Positions 1 through 9,217 are shown, numbered from the stretch's first letter. The stretch is DNA of 40,339 nt from Verrucomicrobiales bacterium (GCA_016793885.1 JAEUHE010000153.1:1-40339), one strand, 5' to 3'. A program made the numbers and translations. Notes: generated from the letters alone by a model not told the origin.

Positions 1-20
1 GCGATTCGGGGGCAGCGCTA

Positions 21-75
21 GTGTAGGGTCCTCGACGTCCGTGGCAGTATGCCACGGACTTAGAGGACACTACAC
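21..75. repeat. Long imperfect hairpin
   Basis: A 55-nt inverted repeat. The inner stem is a perfect 10 bp (GTCCGTGGCA at 37-46 with TGCCACGGAC at 50-59, loop GTA). An outer stem pairs GTGTAG (21-26) and GTCCTC (28-33) with GAGGAC (63-68) and CTACAC (70-75), leaving a 1x1 mismatch and a small internal loop. No T-run follows, so it is not a typical intrinsic terminator. It may be a repeat-family hairpin or the end of an upstream element. The structure is certain; the role is unknown. Confidence 0.7.
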
Positions 76-82
76 CAGCAGG

Positions 83-111
83 CCGTCCGAATGAGGGCCT
101 CATTCGGACGG
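83..111. repeat. Perfect 12-bp-stem hairpin
   Basis: CCGTCCGAATGA (83-94) and TCATTCGGACGG (100-111) form a perfect 12-bp stem around the 5-nt loop GGGCC. It begins 7 bp after the preceding 55-nt hairpin, making a tandem pair of unrelated palindromes. No T-run follows on the plus strand. The remaining 112-286 stretch before the first gene shows no gene and no clear promoter to me. Confidence 0.7.
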
Positions 112-286
112 AATTCCGCCGGGATGATGGTTCCTTTTTCAGAGAACTTTCGCTGCCGCACAGCTCACTCTCACTGCACGTTTTTGATTGCTCTCGGAGG
201 CCCAATTGGGTTTGATATCATCACCCTAACGCTCTGCCCATTAAAGTATTTCAGCGTTTGCGTTGGGTGGACGATTGGATGGATAT

Positions 287-1801
287 ATGTGCCGAAATTG
301 GACATTGAGTGGGTGGTTGGGGATCTGGGCGGCTGGATGCATTGTTACGGGTGGGTTTTCACCCGGTGTGATGCTCGCGGCTCCTGGTCCTCTGCGTCAT
401 GCAGTCGCTCCCGCGGGGGCGGAGCAAAGCATTGCTTATCGGTGGCTGGACATCGCGCAGGAGGCTACCGCGCGCGATGTGGAGCGAAGCTCGCCGCGTC
501 CCACGGTCGTCTCGCGAACCCTGGCCATTTGGGCTACGGCTATGTATGACGCTTGGGCAGCCTACGATGCGGTGGCCGTCGGTTCCCGTCTCGGTGGGAG
601 CCTGCGTCGTCCAGCTCGGGAACGCACCCTGGCCAACAAGGCGAAAGCCATCAGCTACGCCTCGTACTTTGCCTTGCTCTACGTCTACCCTGCCGATAAA
701 GCCTATTTGGACCAGCAGCTTCGCTCCATGGGCTACGATCCCTCGATCCGATCCACGAACTTGAAGACGCCGGAAGGCATTGGGTATAGCGTGGCCGAAG
801 CCCTGGCGAATTACCGTCGCACCGACGGCGCCAACCAGCACGGGGACGAGCCGGGCTGTGATGGGGTGGCCTATTCAGACTATACCTACTACCGGCCGGT
901 CAACCCGTCGGATCGGATTCTGGATCCCGACCGATGGCAGCCGATCACCTTCACGATGCCGGATGGGAGTAAGGTCACCCCTGGCTTTCTGACGCCTCAT
1001 TGGTATCGGGTGAAGCCGTTCGTACTGGTGAGCAGCGATCAGTTTCGTCCGGGGCCGCCGCCCCTCACGACCACGGACAATGCCCGATTGAGGCAGGAGA
1101 CCCAACAGGTGGTGGACTACAATCGCGAGTTGACGCCTCAGCAGAAGGCGATCGTGGAGTTCATGCGCGATGGTCCTCGTTCGACCGGCCAGAGCGGGCA
1201 TTGGCTGCGGTTTGCGCAGGATGTCTCCCGTCGTGACCGTCACACGCTGGATCAGGATGTGAAGCTCTATTTTGTGATCGCCAACGTGGCTATGGACGCC
1301 TTTATCTCCTGCTGGGAGACCAAGCGGTATTACGATTCGTCGCGTCCGTGGACGCTAGTCCGACATTTTTTCAAGGGCCAGACGCTCAAGGGATGGGCGG
1401 GGCCGGATGGAGGAGTCGCCGACATGCCGGCGGAGAACTGGCATCCCTATTCCCCGTATTCCTTCATTACCCCGCCGTTCCCGGGTTATACCAGCGGTCA
1501 CGCGACCGTCAGCGGCGCCTGCAGCAAGGCGCTCGAGTTGTTCACGGGCAGCGACCACCTGGGAGCCATCGAGCTGCGCCGTCACTGCGAGTTGACGGAG
1601 AAGGTGGCGGGCGAAATGGTTTCGCTCGATCTGCCCACCTTTTCATCGACGGCCGATATGGCTGCCCTTTCCCGGGCCTTGGGCGGATACCATATTCCGG
1701 TTGACAACGACGTGGGGCTCAAAGTGGGGCGTGAGATCGCCGTTTGGAGCTGGCCCAAGTATCAGGATTACTTTCGTGGGACCGCAACCGTGCGCCCCTG
1801 A
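287..1801 (+). CDS. Secreted vanadium-dependent haloperoxidase / PAP2-superfamily protein
   Basis: The protein carries the full acid-phosphatase/vanadium-haloperoxidase signature in order: K346-x6-R353-P, S403-G-H405 (in a YTSGHATVSG context) and S462-R-x5-H469. In this superfamily the Lys, the Arg residues and the first His bind phosphate or vanadate, and the last His ligates vanadium. Members either oxidise halides with hydrogen peroxide or act as phosphatases; sequence alone cannot separate the two. I chose ATG 287 over the in-frame TTG at 263 because it puts a hydrophobic export signal (WLGIWAAGCIVTGG) right at the N-terminus, consistent with a periplasmic or extracellular enzyme. About 504 residues, normal for bacterial members of this type. 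It appears to be a single-gene unit. Confidence 0.85.
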   Translation: MCRNWTLSGWLGIWAAGCIVTGGFSPGVMLAAPGPLRHAVAPAGAEQSIAYRWLDIAQEATARDVERSSPRPTVVSRTLAIWATAMYDAWAAYDAVAVGSRLGGSLRRPARERTLANKAKAISYASYFALLYVYPADKAYLDQQLRSMGYDPSIRSTNLKTPEGIGYSVAEALANYRRTDGANQHGDEPGCDGVAYSDYTYYRPVNPSDRILDPDRWQPITFTMPDGSKVTPGFLTPHWYRVKPFVLVSSDQFRPGPPPLTTTDNARLRQETQQVVDYNRELTPQQKAIVEFMRDGPRSTGQSGHWLRFAQDVSRRDRHTLDQDVKLYFVIANVAMDAFISCWETKRYYDSSRPWTLVRHFFKGQTLKGWAGPDGGVADMPAENWHPYSPYSFITPPFPGYTSGHATVSGACSKALELFTGSDHLGAIELRRHCELTEKVAGEMVSLDLPTFSSTADMAALSRALGGYHIPVDNDVGLKVGREIAVWSWPKYQDYFRGTATVRP

Positions 1802-1860
1802 CTCGTTCACTCGGTCGGTAAGTTAACCGTGAGGGACGGTGTGTCACCCAAAGAGCCTAC

Positions 1861-1889
1861 TTGCCCTTATTCATTCTTAACTGCATAAT
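1861..1889 (+). promoter_or_regulatory. Candidate sigma70-type promoter for the LamG-repeat gene
   Basis: TTGCCC (1861-1866) and CATAAT (1884-1889) are separated by exactly 17 bp in an AT-rich patch inside a GC-rich region. The expected start of transcription is near 1896. That lies downstream of the AGAGG (1891-1895) which would serve the GTG at 1902, so the promoter argues for the later ATG at 1962 or 1974. Prediction from consensus only. Confidence 0.5.
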
Positions 1890-1961
1890 AAGAGGATAAT
1901 TGTGAAGGTCTCGGCGTGTAGCCGACATGATCAGCTCAGTCATCAGTGTGTAACCAACCTT

Positions 1962-4900
1962 ATGAACATAGATATGTACTTCCGTTCGCTCAAGCGCGCT
2001 GGCCAGTTGCCGGTCGCTGCGGCTGTGGTTCTGTTCGGTGCGTCGGGGGCTCTGCAGAGCCTTTCGGCAGCCGATGTCACTCTGCCCGCTGGGGCAGCTC
2101 TTCCGGGGTCGACGACTCTAGGGGCTCCGGGGTTTACTTCCCGGCTGGTGGTCGCCCCTGAGGGCACCGTGCTTCAAAATACCCTCTTGCGTGCCTTGCA
2201 GCAGCTCAACGGCACGCTTCAAGACGCTGAAGGTAATCTCGTGGCCAACACCGCAGTTCCCGGCGCGAACGCCAATGGGAGCTACGATGTTGATTTTGTA
2301 GATTTCAGCACCAGCCTGTTCGAGGATCCTTCGATTCAGTGGTGGGGTAATTTTCCCTATGAGATCGTTTTTCCGGGCTTGCCCGAGGGCGCTCCCGCCG
2401 AGATGTTTGCCTCCGAGACAGTGGCTTACCTCCGGCTTTCGGCTGGGACCTACACGATGGGTGTGACTGCCGGTTACGATCGGACTGACAACGTTGACGA
2501 CGACGGCTGGAGACTCTACTGCGGTCCCAATCCGCGCAGCTTCTTCAGTCCGGTGATTGCTGAGTTCCAGCGCACTGGCGCAGCCTTCCCGAACGCCACC
2601 CAGACCCGCGCTGGAAATACGAACGAGTTCAACGTGATCGTGCCGGTTGAAGGCATCTATCCGTTTCGTCTCGTGCACTGGCAGACCAAAGGCTCCACGC
2701 AGTTGGAGTGGTATCTCGTTGAAGCGGCTGGCACTGAATCCGAATTCCGCTATCTGATCAACGATCCGAACATGGGTGCTGGACTGGCTTATCGCAGCGT
2801 GGAGTCCCCCATCGCGACCGGGCCGGCCGTGGTGGAGATCTCTCCGCTCCCCGACTCCTCTGGAGTGCCGCCAACGGCACCGGTGGAAGCGATCATCCAG
2901 GACGGCTTGAGCGCGGTCAATGACGCCTCCATCAAGCTGTATCTGAACAATGGAGCGGTGACTCCTCAGTCCATTCAACGTGATGGCAAGCTGCTCAAGG
3001 TCAAATACACCCCTAATGCCAGCCGAACCGCGGCTGACAATTTGATCCGAATCGAGTTTGCGGATGCGGGCGGCGTTTCCCAGACCAACAGCTGGCGATT
3101 CAGCATCAACCTGAGCGGGGCTCCGCGCACGTTGGTTCGCGGCCAGTGGGACTTCGATCAAGGTAACCTCGGTGCCACGGTTGGCACTGCCCTCGAGTAT
3201 CTCGATGGTCCTTCCGGCCTGACCGCGAGCGGCACCGAGTTCGGCACCACCGCCGACCTCGGAATTCCTGACATCAATGGCGTTCCTGCCCGTGTCATGA
3301 AGGTCCCTGGTGATCGCAAAAAGGAGATCGGCTACAAAATGTTCCACGGCATCGCTCCGAACGGTGGCGGCACCCTGGTCAACCAGTACACGCTGATCAT
3401 GGATGTGTATGTCGATACGACCGGACCCGGCGCTGCCTCGCTCCTGCAGGTTAACTCTCCTAACAACACCGATGACGGCGATTTGTTCTGGCAAGGGAAC
3501 AACTTCGGCCAGGGCAACGGCGGCTACAATGGCACGGGCGCTTTCACAGCGGGCGCTTGGCATCGTATCGTCGCGGCCTATGACGAGGCGGCTAATCCGC
3601 CGGTCGTCACTAAATATGTCGACGGCATTAAGCAGGATGACTGGACGGCGAACCAAGGTTTGGACGCTCCTCGCCGCGCGCTGCGTGACGTCGCAATCCT
3701 CTTCGGAGACGGTGATGAGGACGAGCGTCGGACGATGTTCGTCAACAGCATCCAGATCCGTGAAGGCAAGCTCAGCGATGCTGAGATGGTGCTCCTGGGC
3801 GGGCCTGACGCTGCTGGCATCCCCAGCGAGCTGGATCCCGTCAGCGTGGCCGGTCAATGGGACTTTGAAGCCAAGAACCTGGCTGCGACGGTTGGCAAGC
3901 CGTTGGAGTACTTGGACGGCGCCGATGGTCTGACCAAGGCGGGCACGGAATTCGGTACCACCACTGATCTCGGGATTTCTGACATCGATGGGGTTCCGGC
4001 GAACGTCATGAAGGTCCCGGGCGATCGCAAGAAGGAGATCGGTTACAAGATGTTCCACGGGATCGCCCCGAACGGCGGCGGTACTTTGGTCAATCAGTTC
4101 ACCCTGATCATGGACATCTACGTTGACGTTTCCGGACCCGGAGCGGCGTCCCTCCTGCAGATCAATTCTCCCGACAACACCGACGACGGTGACTTGTTCT
4201 GGCAGGGCGGCAACTTCGGCCAGGGCAACGGCGGCTACAATGGCACCGGTGCCTTTACCGCTGGATCCTGGCATCGTATCGCTGCTGCCTACGACCAAGC
4301 AGCCAATCCTCCCGTGGTCACCAAGTATGTCGACGGCATCAAGCAGGACGACTGGACCGCAAACCAGGGCCTGGATGCTCCTCGTCGCGCTCTCCGCGAT
4401 CTCGCTATTCTCTTCGGGGATGGTGATGAGGACGAACGTCGCACGATGTATGTCAACAGCATCCAGATCCGTCCTGGTAAACTGAGCGACGCGCAGTTGG
4501 CACTGCTTGGTGGGCCTTCCGCCGCCGGCATCCCGCTGGTGCTCCCCCAGAGCAACGTCACCGGCCAATGGGACTTCGATGGCAAGAGTCTGGCTGCGAC
4601 CATCGGCAAGCCCCTGGAATACCTGGACGGGCCTGATGGCCTGACCAAAGCGGGCACCGAGTTCGGCACCACCACCGACCTGGCCGTTGCCGACATCGAC
4701 GGCGTTCCGGCTGACGTCATGAAGGTCCCGGGCGATCGCAAGAAGGAGATCGGTTACAAGATGTTCCACGGGATCGCCCCGAACGGCGGCGGCACCCTGG
4801 TCAATCAGTACACCCTGATCATGGATATCTTCGTCGAGGCTTCGGGGCCTGGCGCTGCCTCCCTCCTGCAGATCAATTCTCCGGACAACACCGACGACGG

Positions 4901-5450
4901 TGACTTGTTCTGGCAGGGCAGTAACTTCGGCCAAGGCAACGGTGGCTACAACGGCACCGGAGCCTTCACAGCTGGTGAATGGCACCGCATCGCGGCTGCC
5001 TACAACGAGGCTGCCACGCCTCCGGTGGTGACCAAGTATGTGGATGGCATCTTCCAGGATGACTGGACGGCCAACCAAGGCTTGGACGCTCCTCGCCGCG
5101 CTCTTCGCAACTTCGCTATCCTCTTCGGCGATGGTGATGAAGACGAACGTCGAACCATGTGGGTAAACTCGATCCAGATCCGTTCTGGAGCCATGAGCAA
5201 GGCCGAGTTGCAGAACTTGGGCGGGCCTTCCGCTGCCGGCATCCCGATCGCTTCGTCTCCGGCCCTCACGGTCCGCAGCTCCGGCGGGGTTACCAAGCTG
5301 TCCTGGCCGACCTGGGCGGTTGGTTATGTCCTGGAGTCCACGACGGATGTGAACAACCCAGACTGGCAGCCAGTTGTTGGTGCGGGTGCTAACTCCGCCT
5401 CTGTGGCGGCGACCGACTCCGTCCGCTTCTTCCGCTTGCGGAAGCTCTAA
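1962..5450 (+). CDS. Large secreted protein with three LamG-like repeats
   Basis: A ~1162-residue exported protein. After a signal peptide (core PVAAAVVLFGASGAL, likely cleavage after SLSA) comes a PA14-like region with WWGNFPYEI and W-x-L-Y-C segments, then an Ig-like segment. Three nearly identical ~237-residue concanavalin/LamG-like units follow, each opening with GQWDF and containing the acidic run GDGDEDERR. The C-terminal tail (GYVLESTTDV...FFRLRKL) is a type I recognise from verrucomicrobial secreted proteins. LamG folds usually bind glycans, so carbohydrate binding or surface display is inferred; no catalytic residues are visible. Start choice is uncertain: ATG 1962 or 1974 fits the signal peptide and promoter, while GTG 1902 has a better ribosome-binding site (AGAGG) but would add an odd Cys/His-rich leader. 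Confidence 0.8.
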   Translation: MNIDMYFRSLKRAGQLPVAAAVVLFGASGALQSLSAADVTLPAGAALPGSTTLGAPGFTSRLVVAPEGTVLQNTLLRALQQLNGTLQDAEGNLVANTAVPGANANGSYDVDFVDFSTSLFEDPSIQWWGNFPYEIVFPGLPEGAPAEMFASETVAYLRLSAGTYTMGVTAGYDRTDNVDDDGWRLYCGPNPRSFFSPVIAEFQRTGAAFPNATQTRAGNTNEFNVIVPVEGIYPFRLVHWQTKGSTQLEWYLVEAAGTESEFRYLINDPNMGAGLAYRSVESPIATGPAVVEISPLPDSSGVPPTAPVEAIIQDGLSAVNDASIKLYLNNGAVTPQSIQRDGKLLKVKYTPNASRTAADNLIRIEFADAGGVSQTNSWRFSINLSGAPRTLVRGQWDFDQGNLGATVGTALEYLDGPSGLTASGTEFGTTADLGIPDINGVPARVMKVPGDRKKEIGYKMFHGIAPNGGGTLVNQYTLIMDVYVDTTGPGAASLLQVNSPNNTDDGDLFWQGNNFGQGNGGYNGTGAFTAGAWHRIVAAYDEAANPPVVTKYVDGIKQDDWTANQGLDAPRRALRDVAILFGDGDEDERRTMFVNSIQIREGKLSDAEMVLLGGPDAAGIPSELDPVSVAGQWDFEAKNLAATVGKPLEYLDGADGLTKAGTEFGTTTDLGISDIDGVPANVMKVPGDRKKEIGYKMFHGIAPNGGGTLVNQFTLIMDIYVDVSGPGAASLLQINSPDNTDDGDLFWQGGNFGQGNGGYNGTGAFTAGSWHRIAAAYDQAANPPVVTKYVDGIKQDDWTANQGLDAPRRALRDLAILFGDGDEDERRTMYVNSIQIRPGKLSDAQLALLGGPSAAGIPLVLPQSNVTGQWDFDGKSLAATIGKPLEYLDGPDGLTKAGTEFGTTTDLAVADIDGVPADVMKVPGDRKKEIGYKMFHGIAPNGGGTLVNQYTLIMDIFVEASGPGAASLLQINSPDNTDDGDLFWQGSNFGQGNGGYNGTGAFTAGEWHRIAAAYNEAATPPVVTKYVDGIFQDDWTANQGLDAPRRALRNFAILFGDGDEDERRTMWVNSIQIRSGAMSKAELQNLGGPSAAGIPIASSPALTVRSSGGVTKLSWPTWAVGYVLESTTDVNNPDWQPVVGAGANSASVAATDSVRFFRLRKL
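3141..5273 (+). repeat. Three in-frame 711-bp direct repeats
   Basis: The sequence for GQWDF recurs at 3141, 3852 and 4563, exactly 711 bp apart (237 codons), giving units 3141-3851, 3852-4562 and 4563-5273. Long stretches are nearly identical in DNA, for instance around the KKEIGYKMFHGIAPNGGG segment. Equal length without indels points to recent tandem duplication or ongoing gene conversion within the gene. Confidence 0.9.
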
Positions 5451-5483
5451 GCGGAAGCGCGAGATCTAGATCTCCTCAAGCCA

Positions 5484-5524
5484 AACCACCCCGATCGGCG
5501 CAAGCCGATCGGGGTGGTTCTTTT
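5484..5524 (+). terminator. Strong intrinsic terminator
   Basis: A perfect 16-bp GC-rich stem (5484-5499 with 5504-5519) closes on a GCAA tetraloop and is followed by CTTTT. It lies 33 bp after the stop of the LamG-repeat gene and 11 bp before the convergent histidine kinase stop. It is preceded by a perfect 14-bp palindrome GAGATCTAGATCTC (5461-5474). The T-run is only on the plus side, so it mainly ends plus-strand transcripts, though the stem may also slow the opposing polymerase. Confidence 0.9.
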
Positions 5525-5534
5525 ACGGCCTCGC

Positions 5535-7628
5535 TCAGGGACTCAGGTGGTGCTGGATCGCCTTGCGGAGATCCGCCTCTTGAAGCGGCTTCGCGATATA
5601 TCCATCCATGCCCGATAACAGGCAGGTTTCCAGGTCTCCGGGCATCGCATTGGCGGTCACTGCTACGATGGGAAGTCTTTTTCGTGCCGGGCGAGGCTCG
5701 TCGCGCGTGCACGTCTCCTCCCACCGGCGGATTTCTCGAGTGGCTTCCGTTCCATCCATCTCGGGCATTTGCCAATCCATGAGCACCAGATCGTAGGCTG
5801 TGGATTTGACGCACTCTACCGCTTCGCGTCCATTGCGAGCGTGGTCGATCTGGAAGCCAAGCTTCTCCAGCAGTTTCTCGGCGAGTCGCCGGTTCAGCCG
5901 GTTGTCATCCGCTACCAACACCCTCAATCCGGATCGGTTGGATGATTCCGAATGCGCAGGATCCTTGCTGGGCTCAGGCTCAGCCGCGGGTGTTGATGCT
6001 GGTGTGAAAGTGGTGGAGATTCTCTGGGACTTCGGTAAGCCGCAGTCCTTCAGGGGAATAGCGAACCAGAATGTGGAGCCATGCCCGACCTCGCTGGTCA
6101 TGCCGATCTCTCCCCCCATGAGTTCCACGAAGCTCTTGCTCATCACGAGGCCCAGGCCCGATCCGCCATGTTGTCGGCTCATCGCTCCATCAAGCTGTTG
6201 AAACTTTCGAAAGAGCGTCGTGCGCTTTTCGGGCGGGATGCCCTGACCGGTATCCGTGACTCGGATCAACAGCTGACCGGTGGCACCCGCGTCGCGTCCT
6301 CCGGCGGCAGAATCACGACGTTCCGCTTCGATGCGAATGCTGCCAGTCTGAGTAAATTTAACCGCGTTGCCCAACAGATTGAGAATCACTTGACGAACCC
6401 TGTAGACATCGCCCTCGGTCACCGGGGGAAGCAGTGGATCGATCCTCACCTGGATTGAGAGGCCCTTTTCTCGCGCCGCTCCGGTCATCGAGGCGACCGC
6501 GTCGTTCACACAGGCGGCAATCGCGTAGGGGGCGGAATCGAGCTTCATCTTGCCGGCTTGGATCTTGGAAAGATCCAGCAGGGTGTCGATGAGCCTGAGC
6601 AGCGTGCGCGCGGACTCTTGGATGATCGATGTGAACTCTTTTTGCTCGCGGTTTTGTGCTGTCTCCAGGAGCAGTGAGGTGAAGCCGACGATGCCGTTCA
6701 GCGGCGTGCGGATCTCATGGCTCATGGTCGCGAGGAACTCGACTTTGATCCGGTTGCCGGAAAGAGCGGCCTCGGTCAACCAGTTGGCCTGGTCTTGCAG
6801 CTTGGAGAGTTGCTGGTCTCTCGTGGAGAGCTGAAGGCGGAGGTGTTTCGTCGTTTCGGCTACCTCCCGGAAAGCCGCCTGGATCCGATGCAGTTCGTCG
6901 CCCGCACCTCCCGTCGGGAGCTTCACCAGGCCTTCCGCAGTGCTTTCCTGAACCTGGTTCTCGATCTGAATCAAGGGCTTCTTCAGCAGGCTTTGGAGGC
7001 CGGCAACGGCGACGACCCAGGCGACCAGGAACCCGGCCCACAAGCGGAGTAACGCCGTCCGGGTTATCGCCCGGGCTTCGGCTTCGTCAGCCATGCTGGA
7101 GACATGGACCTGCAGGGTCCCGTGTGACTGGAGCAGGCCATCCACGCCGTCGACGCCGAATCTGACGGGACCCGTGTAGTGAAACTCATGAAGATCCTTC
7201 ACCCAGTGAGCCTCGGGTTTGCCGGCCGGGGAGCCATCCGCGGCGTCTCTTTCCGACTCCTGTTCAGGGCCTCGGGAGGCAGGGTGGGTAGGCTGGTTGC
7301 GAAATTCGATGACCAGGTCCGGCTCCGGTGGGACTTTCTGAACCAGGCGTATGAGGAGAAGATCCGGTTGCGTCTGCAGGGCATTCACGAGAGGAGCGAG
7401 CTGTTGCCCACTCTCGGCTCTTCGCGCGCCTTCCTGAAGAATTCCGGCGATCCGCTCGACACGTTCGGACAGGGTGGATTGCAGGCGTTGCTGCTCCTCC
7501 CACCAAAAGCCAAGGCTGATCATCACTGCGACGGTAACGCCTGCTCCTAGAAGGAAAAGCGACACCTTGCGGCTGACTGGCATCGAGCGCCAACTCAGCT
7601 TTCCAAGCGCGGATCCACCCCAGGTCAT
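5535..7628 (-). CDS. Hybrid sensor histidine kinase / response regulator
   Basis: A membrane sensor kinase of about 697 residues. Domain order: an N-terminal membrane segment (SLFLLGAGVTVAVMISLGFWW), a periplasmic sensor of about 150 residues, a second membrane segment (AGFLVAWVVAVAGL), a HAMP-like linker and coiled coil, then HisKA with H-box SHEIRTPLN. HATPase follows with N-box LLGNAVKF, DTGQGI and GGSGLGL, and a C-terminal receiver with phospho-acceptor Asp in LVLMDWQMPEMDG and the conserved Lys in AKPL. I moved the start from the longest open frame (7928) to ATG 7628: it has GGGAGAG at good spacing, and it removes the overlap with the divergent DUF1501 gene. The receiver suggests phosphorelay to an unlinked Hpt or regulator; none is adjacent. 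The ligand is unknown. Confidence 0.9.
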   Translation of the reverse strand: MTWGGSALGKLSWRSMPVSRKVSLFLLGAGVTVAVMISLGFWWEEQQRLQSTLSERVERIAGILQEGARRAESGQQLAPLVNALQTQPDLLLIRLVQKVPPEPDLVIEFRNQPTHPASRGPEQESERDAADGSPAGKPEAHWVKDLHEFHYTGPVRFGVDGVDGLLQSHGTLQVHVSSMADEAEARAITRTALLRLWAGFLVAWVVAVAGLQSLLKKPLIQIENQVQESTAEGLVKLPTGGAGDELHRIQAAFREVAETTKHLRLQLSTRDQQLSKLQDQANWLTEAALSGNRIKVEFLATMSHEIRTPLNGIVGFTSLLLETAQNREQKEFTSIIQESARTLLRLIDTLLDLSKIQAGKMKLDSAPYAIAACVNDAVASMTGAAREKGLSIQVRIDPLLPPVTEGDVYRVRQVILNLLGNAVKFTQTGSIRIEAERRDSAAGGRDAGATGQLLIRVTDTGQGIPPEKRTTLFRKFQQLDGAMSRQHGGSGLGLVMSKSFVELMGGEIGMTSEVGHGSTFWFAIPLKDCGLPKSQRISTTFTPASTPAAEPEPSKDPAHSESSNRSGLRVLVADDNRLNRRLAEKLLEKLGFQIDHARNGREAVECVKSTAYDLVLMDWQMPEMDGTEATREIRRWEETCTRDEPRPARKRLPIVAVTANAMPGDLETCLLSGMDGYIAKPLQEADLRKAIQHHLSP

Positions 7629-7747
7629 GTCATCTCTCCCAACTAAGGTATCGGCTGATTTTGAGCCTTCGTGAAGGGCGCTGCCCGAAAACTCGTCAGG
7701 TCCCCATTTACCTTGAGAATCTTGGTTACGCGTGGTTTTCTCTAAGA

Positions 7748-9217
7748 ATGCGTCCGCCTGATGGTTATCTTGATCGACCGGGCCTTCCGTTTGGGCTTTC
7801 GCGGCGTCATTTCCTTCAATCTTCGACCGCCGGGCTGAGTTCGATTGCGCTTTCGTGGCTCCTGACTCGGGAACACGCCCGGGCAGCGACCGCCACCTCC
7901 GGAGTCGGAGGCGCTGCCGGACTGCCACATCATCCCCCTCGGGCGAAGCGGGTCATTCAGATTTTTTGTTGTGGGGGGGTGTCTCACTTGGACACCTTCG
8001 ATTATAAGCCCGAGCTTGCCCGGCTTCACGGAAAGACGTTGGAGGGAAAGGGGGAGAACCTGGGCTTCTTTGGGCAGCCTGGGAAGATCATGCAAAGTCC
8101 CTACGAGTTTCGTCAACATGGCCAGAGCGGGGCGTGGGTCAGCAGTTTGCTCCCCCATTTGGCGTCCTGTGTCGACGATCTGTGCTTTGTCCGCTCGATG
8201 GTGTCCAAGAGCAACAATCACACTCCGGCGACGTTCCAGATGAACAGTGGCTTTACGATGAACGGGTTCCCGAGCATGGGGGCCTGGCTGAGTTACGCAC
8301 TCGGAACGGAGAATGAGAGTTTGCCTACGTTTGTCGTGCTTCCTGATCCCCGCGGCCTGATTGCCGGTGGCTCGATCAATTGGACCTCGGGCTTCTTGCC
8401 GGCGAACCACCAGGGAGTGCCCTTCCGAACGCAGTCCACCGAGCCTATCGCCGATCTGCACACCCCTTCCGCTATAACGCCGTCGCGACGCAAGGCGGAT
8501 ATGGACTTTCTCGCCTCAATGAACCGGGAATTTGCTGAAGAGCATGGTGGTGAGGGAAGTTTTACGGCCCGGTTGCGTGCTTATGAACTCGCGGCCCGCA
8601 TGCAGGTCAGCATTCCGGAAGCCACCGACCTGGATGCCGAGCCTGAGCATATTCGCCGGCTCTACGGCATTGGGGAGGAGGCGAACCGCGGGTTCTCTCG
8701 CAACTGCCTGATGGCGCGGCGGCTTCTCGAGCGGGGGGTGCGGTTCGTCCAAATCTTTAATGGTGGCGCCTTCGGCAGCCCGCGCATCAACTGGGATGGC
8801 CATGAGAATTTGAAGGAGAACCACAACAATCAAGCCGCCACCATGGATCAGCCGGTGGCGGCGTTGATCAAGGATCTGAAGCAACGCGGCATGCTGGACG
8901 ATACGCTCGTTGTCTGGGCCACCGAGTTTGGTCGCGGACCTGCGACACAGGGCATCGATTCTCCGGGACGTGACCATCATCCAACCGCGTTCACCTGCTT
9001 CTTCGCGGGAGCGGGGGTAAAGCCGGGATACCAATATGGCAGGACCGATGAGGTGGGCTACTTTGTGGAGCAGAACCCGGTTACGGTGTATGACTTTCAC
9101 GCGACCATCCTGCATCTGCTGGGGATCAACCACGAAAAGCTGACCTTCTACCACAACGGCATCAATCGAAGACTGACCGACGTTCATGGTCATCCCGTGA
9201 CCGAGATCTTGTCCTGA
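7748..9217 (+). CDS. DUF1501 family protein, Tat-exported
   Basis: A ~489-residue member of the DUF1501 family (alkaline-phosphatase/sulfatase-like fold), abundant in Planctomycetota and Verrucomicrobiota and usually encoded next to a DUF1549/DUF1553 cytochrome. The N-terminus has a twin-arginine signal (SRRHFLQSS followed by a hydrophobic stretch). Family-typical segments include KRVIQIFCCGGVSHLDTFDYKP near the start (18 residues quoted in part), VWATEFGRGP, GRDHHP and TVYDFHATILHLLGI towards the end. ATG 7748 is preferred to TTG-type starts upstream because it places the Tat motif close to the N-terminus. No strong ribosome-binding site is visible. Its usual PSD1 partner is not adjacent; one starts about 1.8 kb downstream with two minus-strand genes in between. 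Substrate unknown. Confidence 0.88.
   Translation: MRPPDGYLDRPGLPFGLSRRHFLQSSTAGLSSIALSWLLTREHARAATATSGVGGAAGLPHHPPRAKRVIQIFCCGGVSHLDTFDYKPELARLHGKTLEGKGENLGFFGQPGKIMQSPYEFRQHGQSGAWVSSLLPHLASCVDDLCFVRSMVSKSNNHTPATFQMNSGFTMNGFPSMGAWLSYALGTENESLPTFVVLPDPRGLIAGGSINWTSGFLPANHQGVPFRTQSTEPIADLHTPSAITPSRRKADMDFLASMNREFAEEHGGEGSFTARLRAYELAARMQVSIPEATDLDAEPEHIRRLYGIGEEANRGFSRNCLMARRLLERGVRFVQIFNGGAFGSPRINWDGHENLKENHNNQAATMDQPVAALIKDLKQRGMLDDTLVVWATEFGRGPATQGIDSPGRDHHPTAFTCFFAGAGVKPGYQYGRTDEVGYFVEQNPVTVYDFHATILHLLGINHEKLTFYHNGINRRLTDVHGHPVTEILS

Noticed and set aside
2118-5078. 986-codon open frame antisense to the LamG-repeat gene
   Set aside because: It mirrors the codon-biased repeats on the plus strand, shows no recognisable domain or start context, and its length comes from the same 711-bp repetition.
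5461-5474. 14-bp palindrome GAGATCTAGATCTC as an operator
   Set aside because: It lies between a stop codon and a terminator of convergent genes, where an operator has no promoter to control.
7629-7928. Upstream 100 codons of the histidine kinase open frame
   Set aside because: The segment overlaps the divergent DUF1501 gene start, is low in hydrophobic structure, and ATG 7628 has a good ribosome-binding site.
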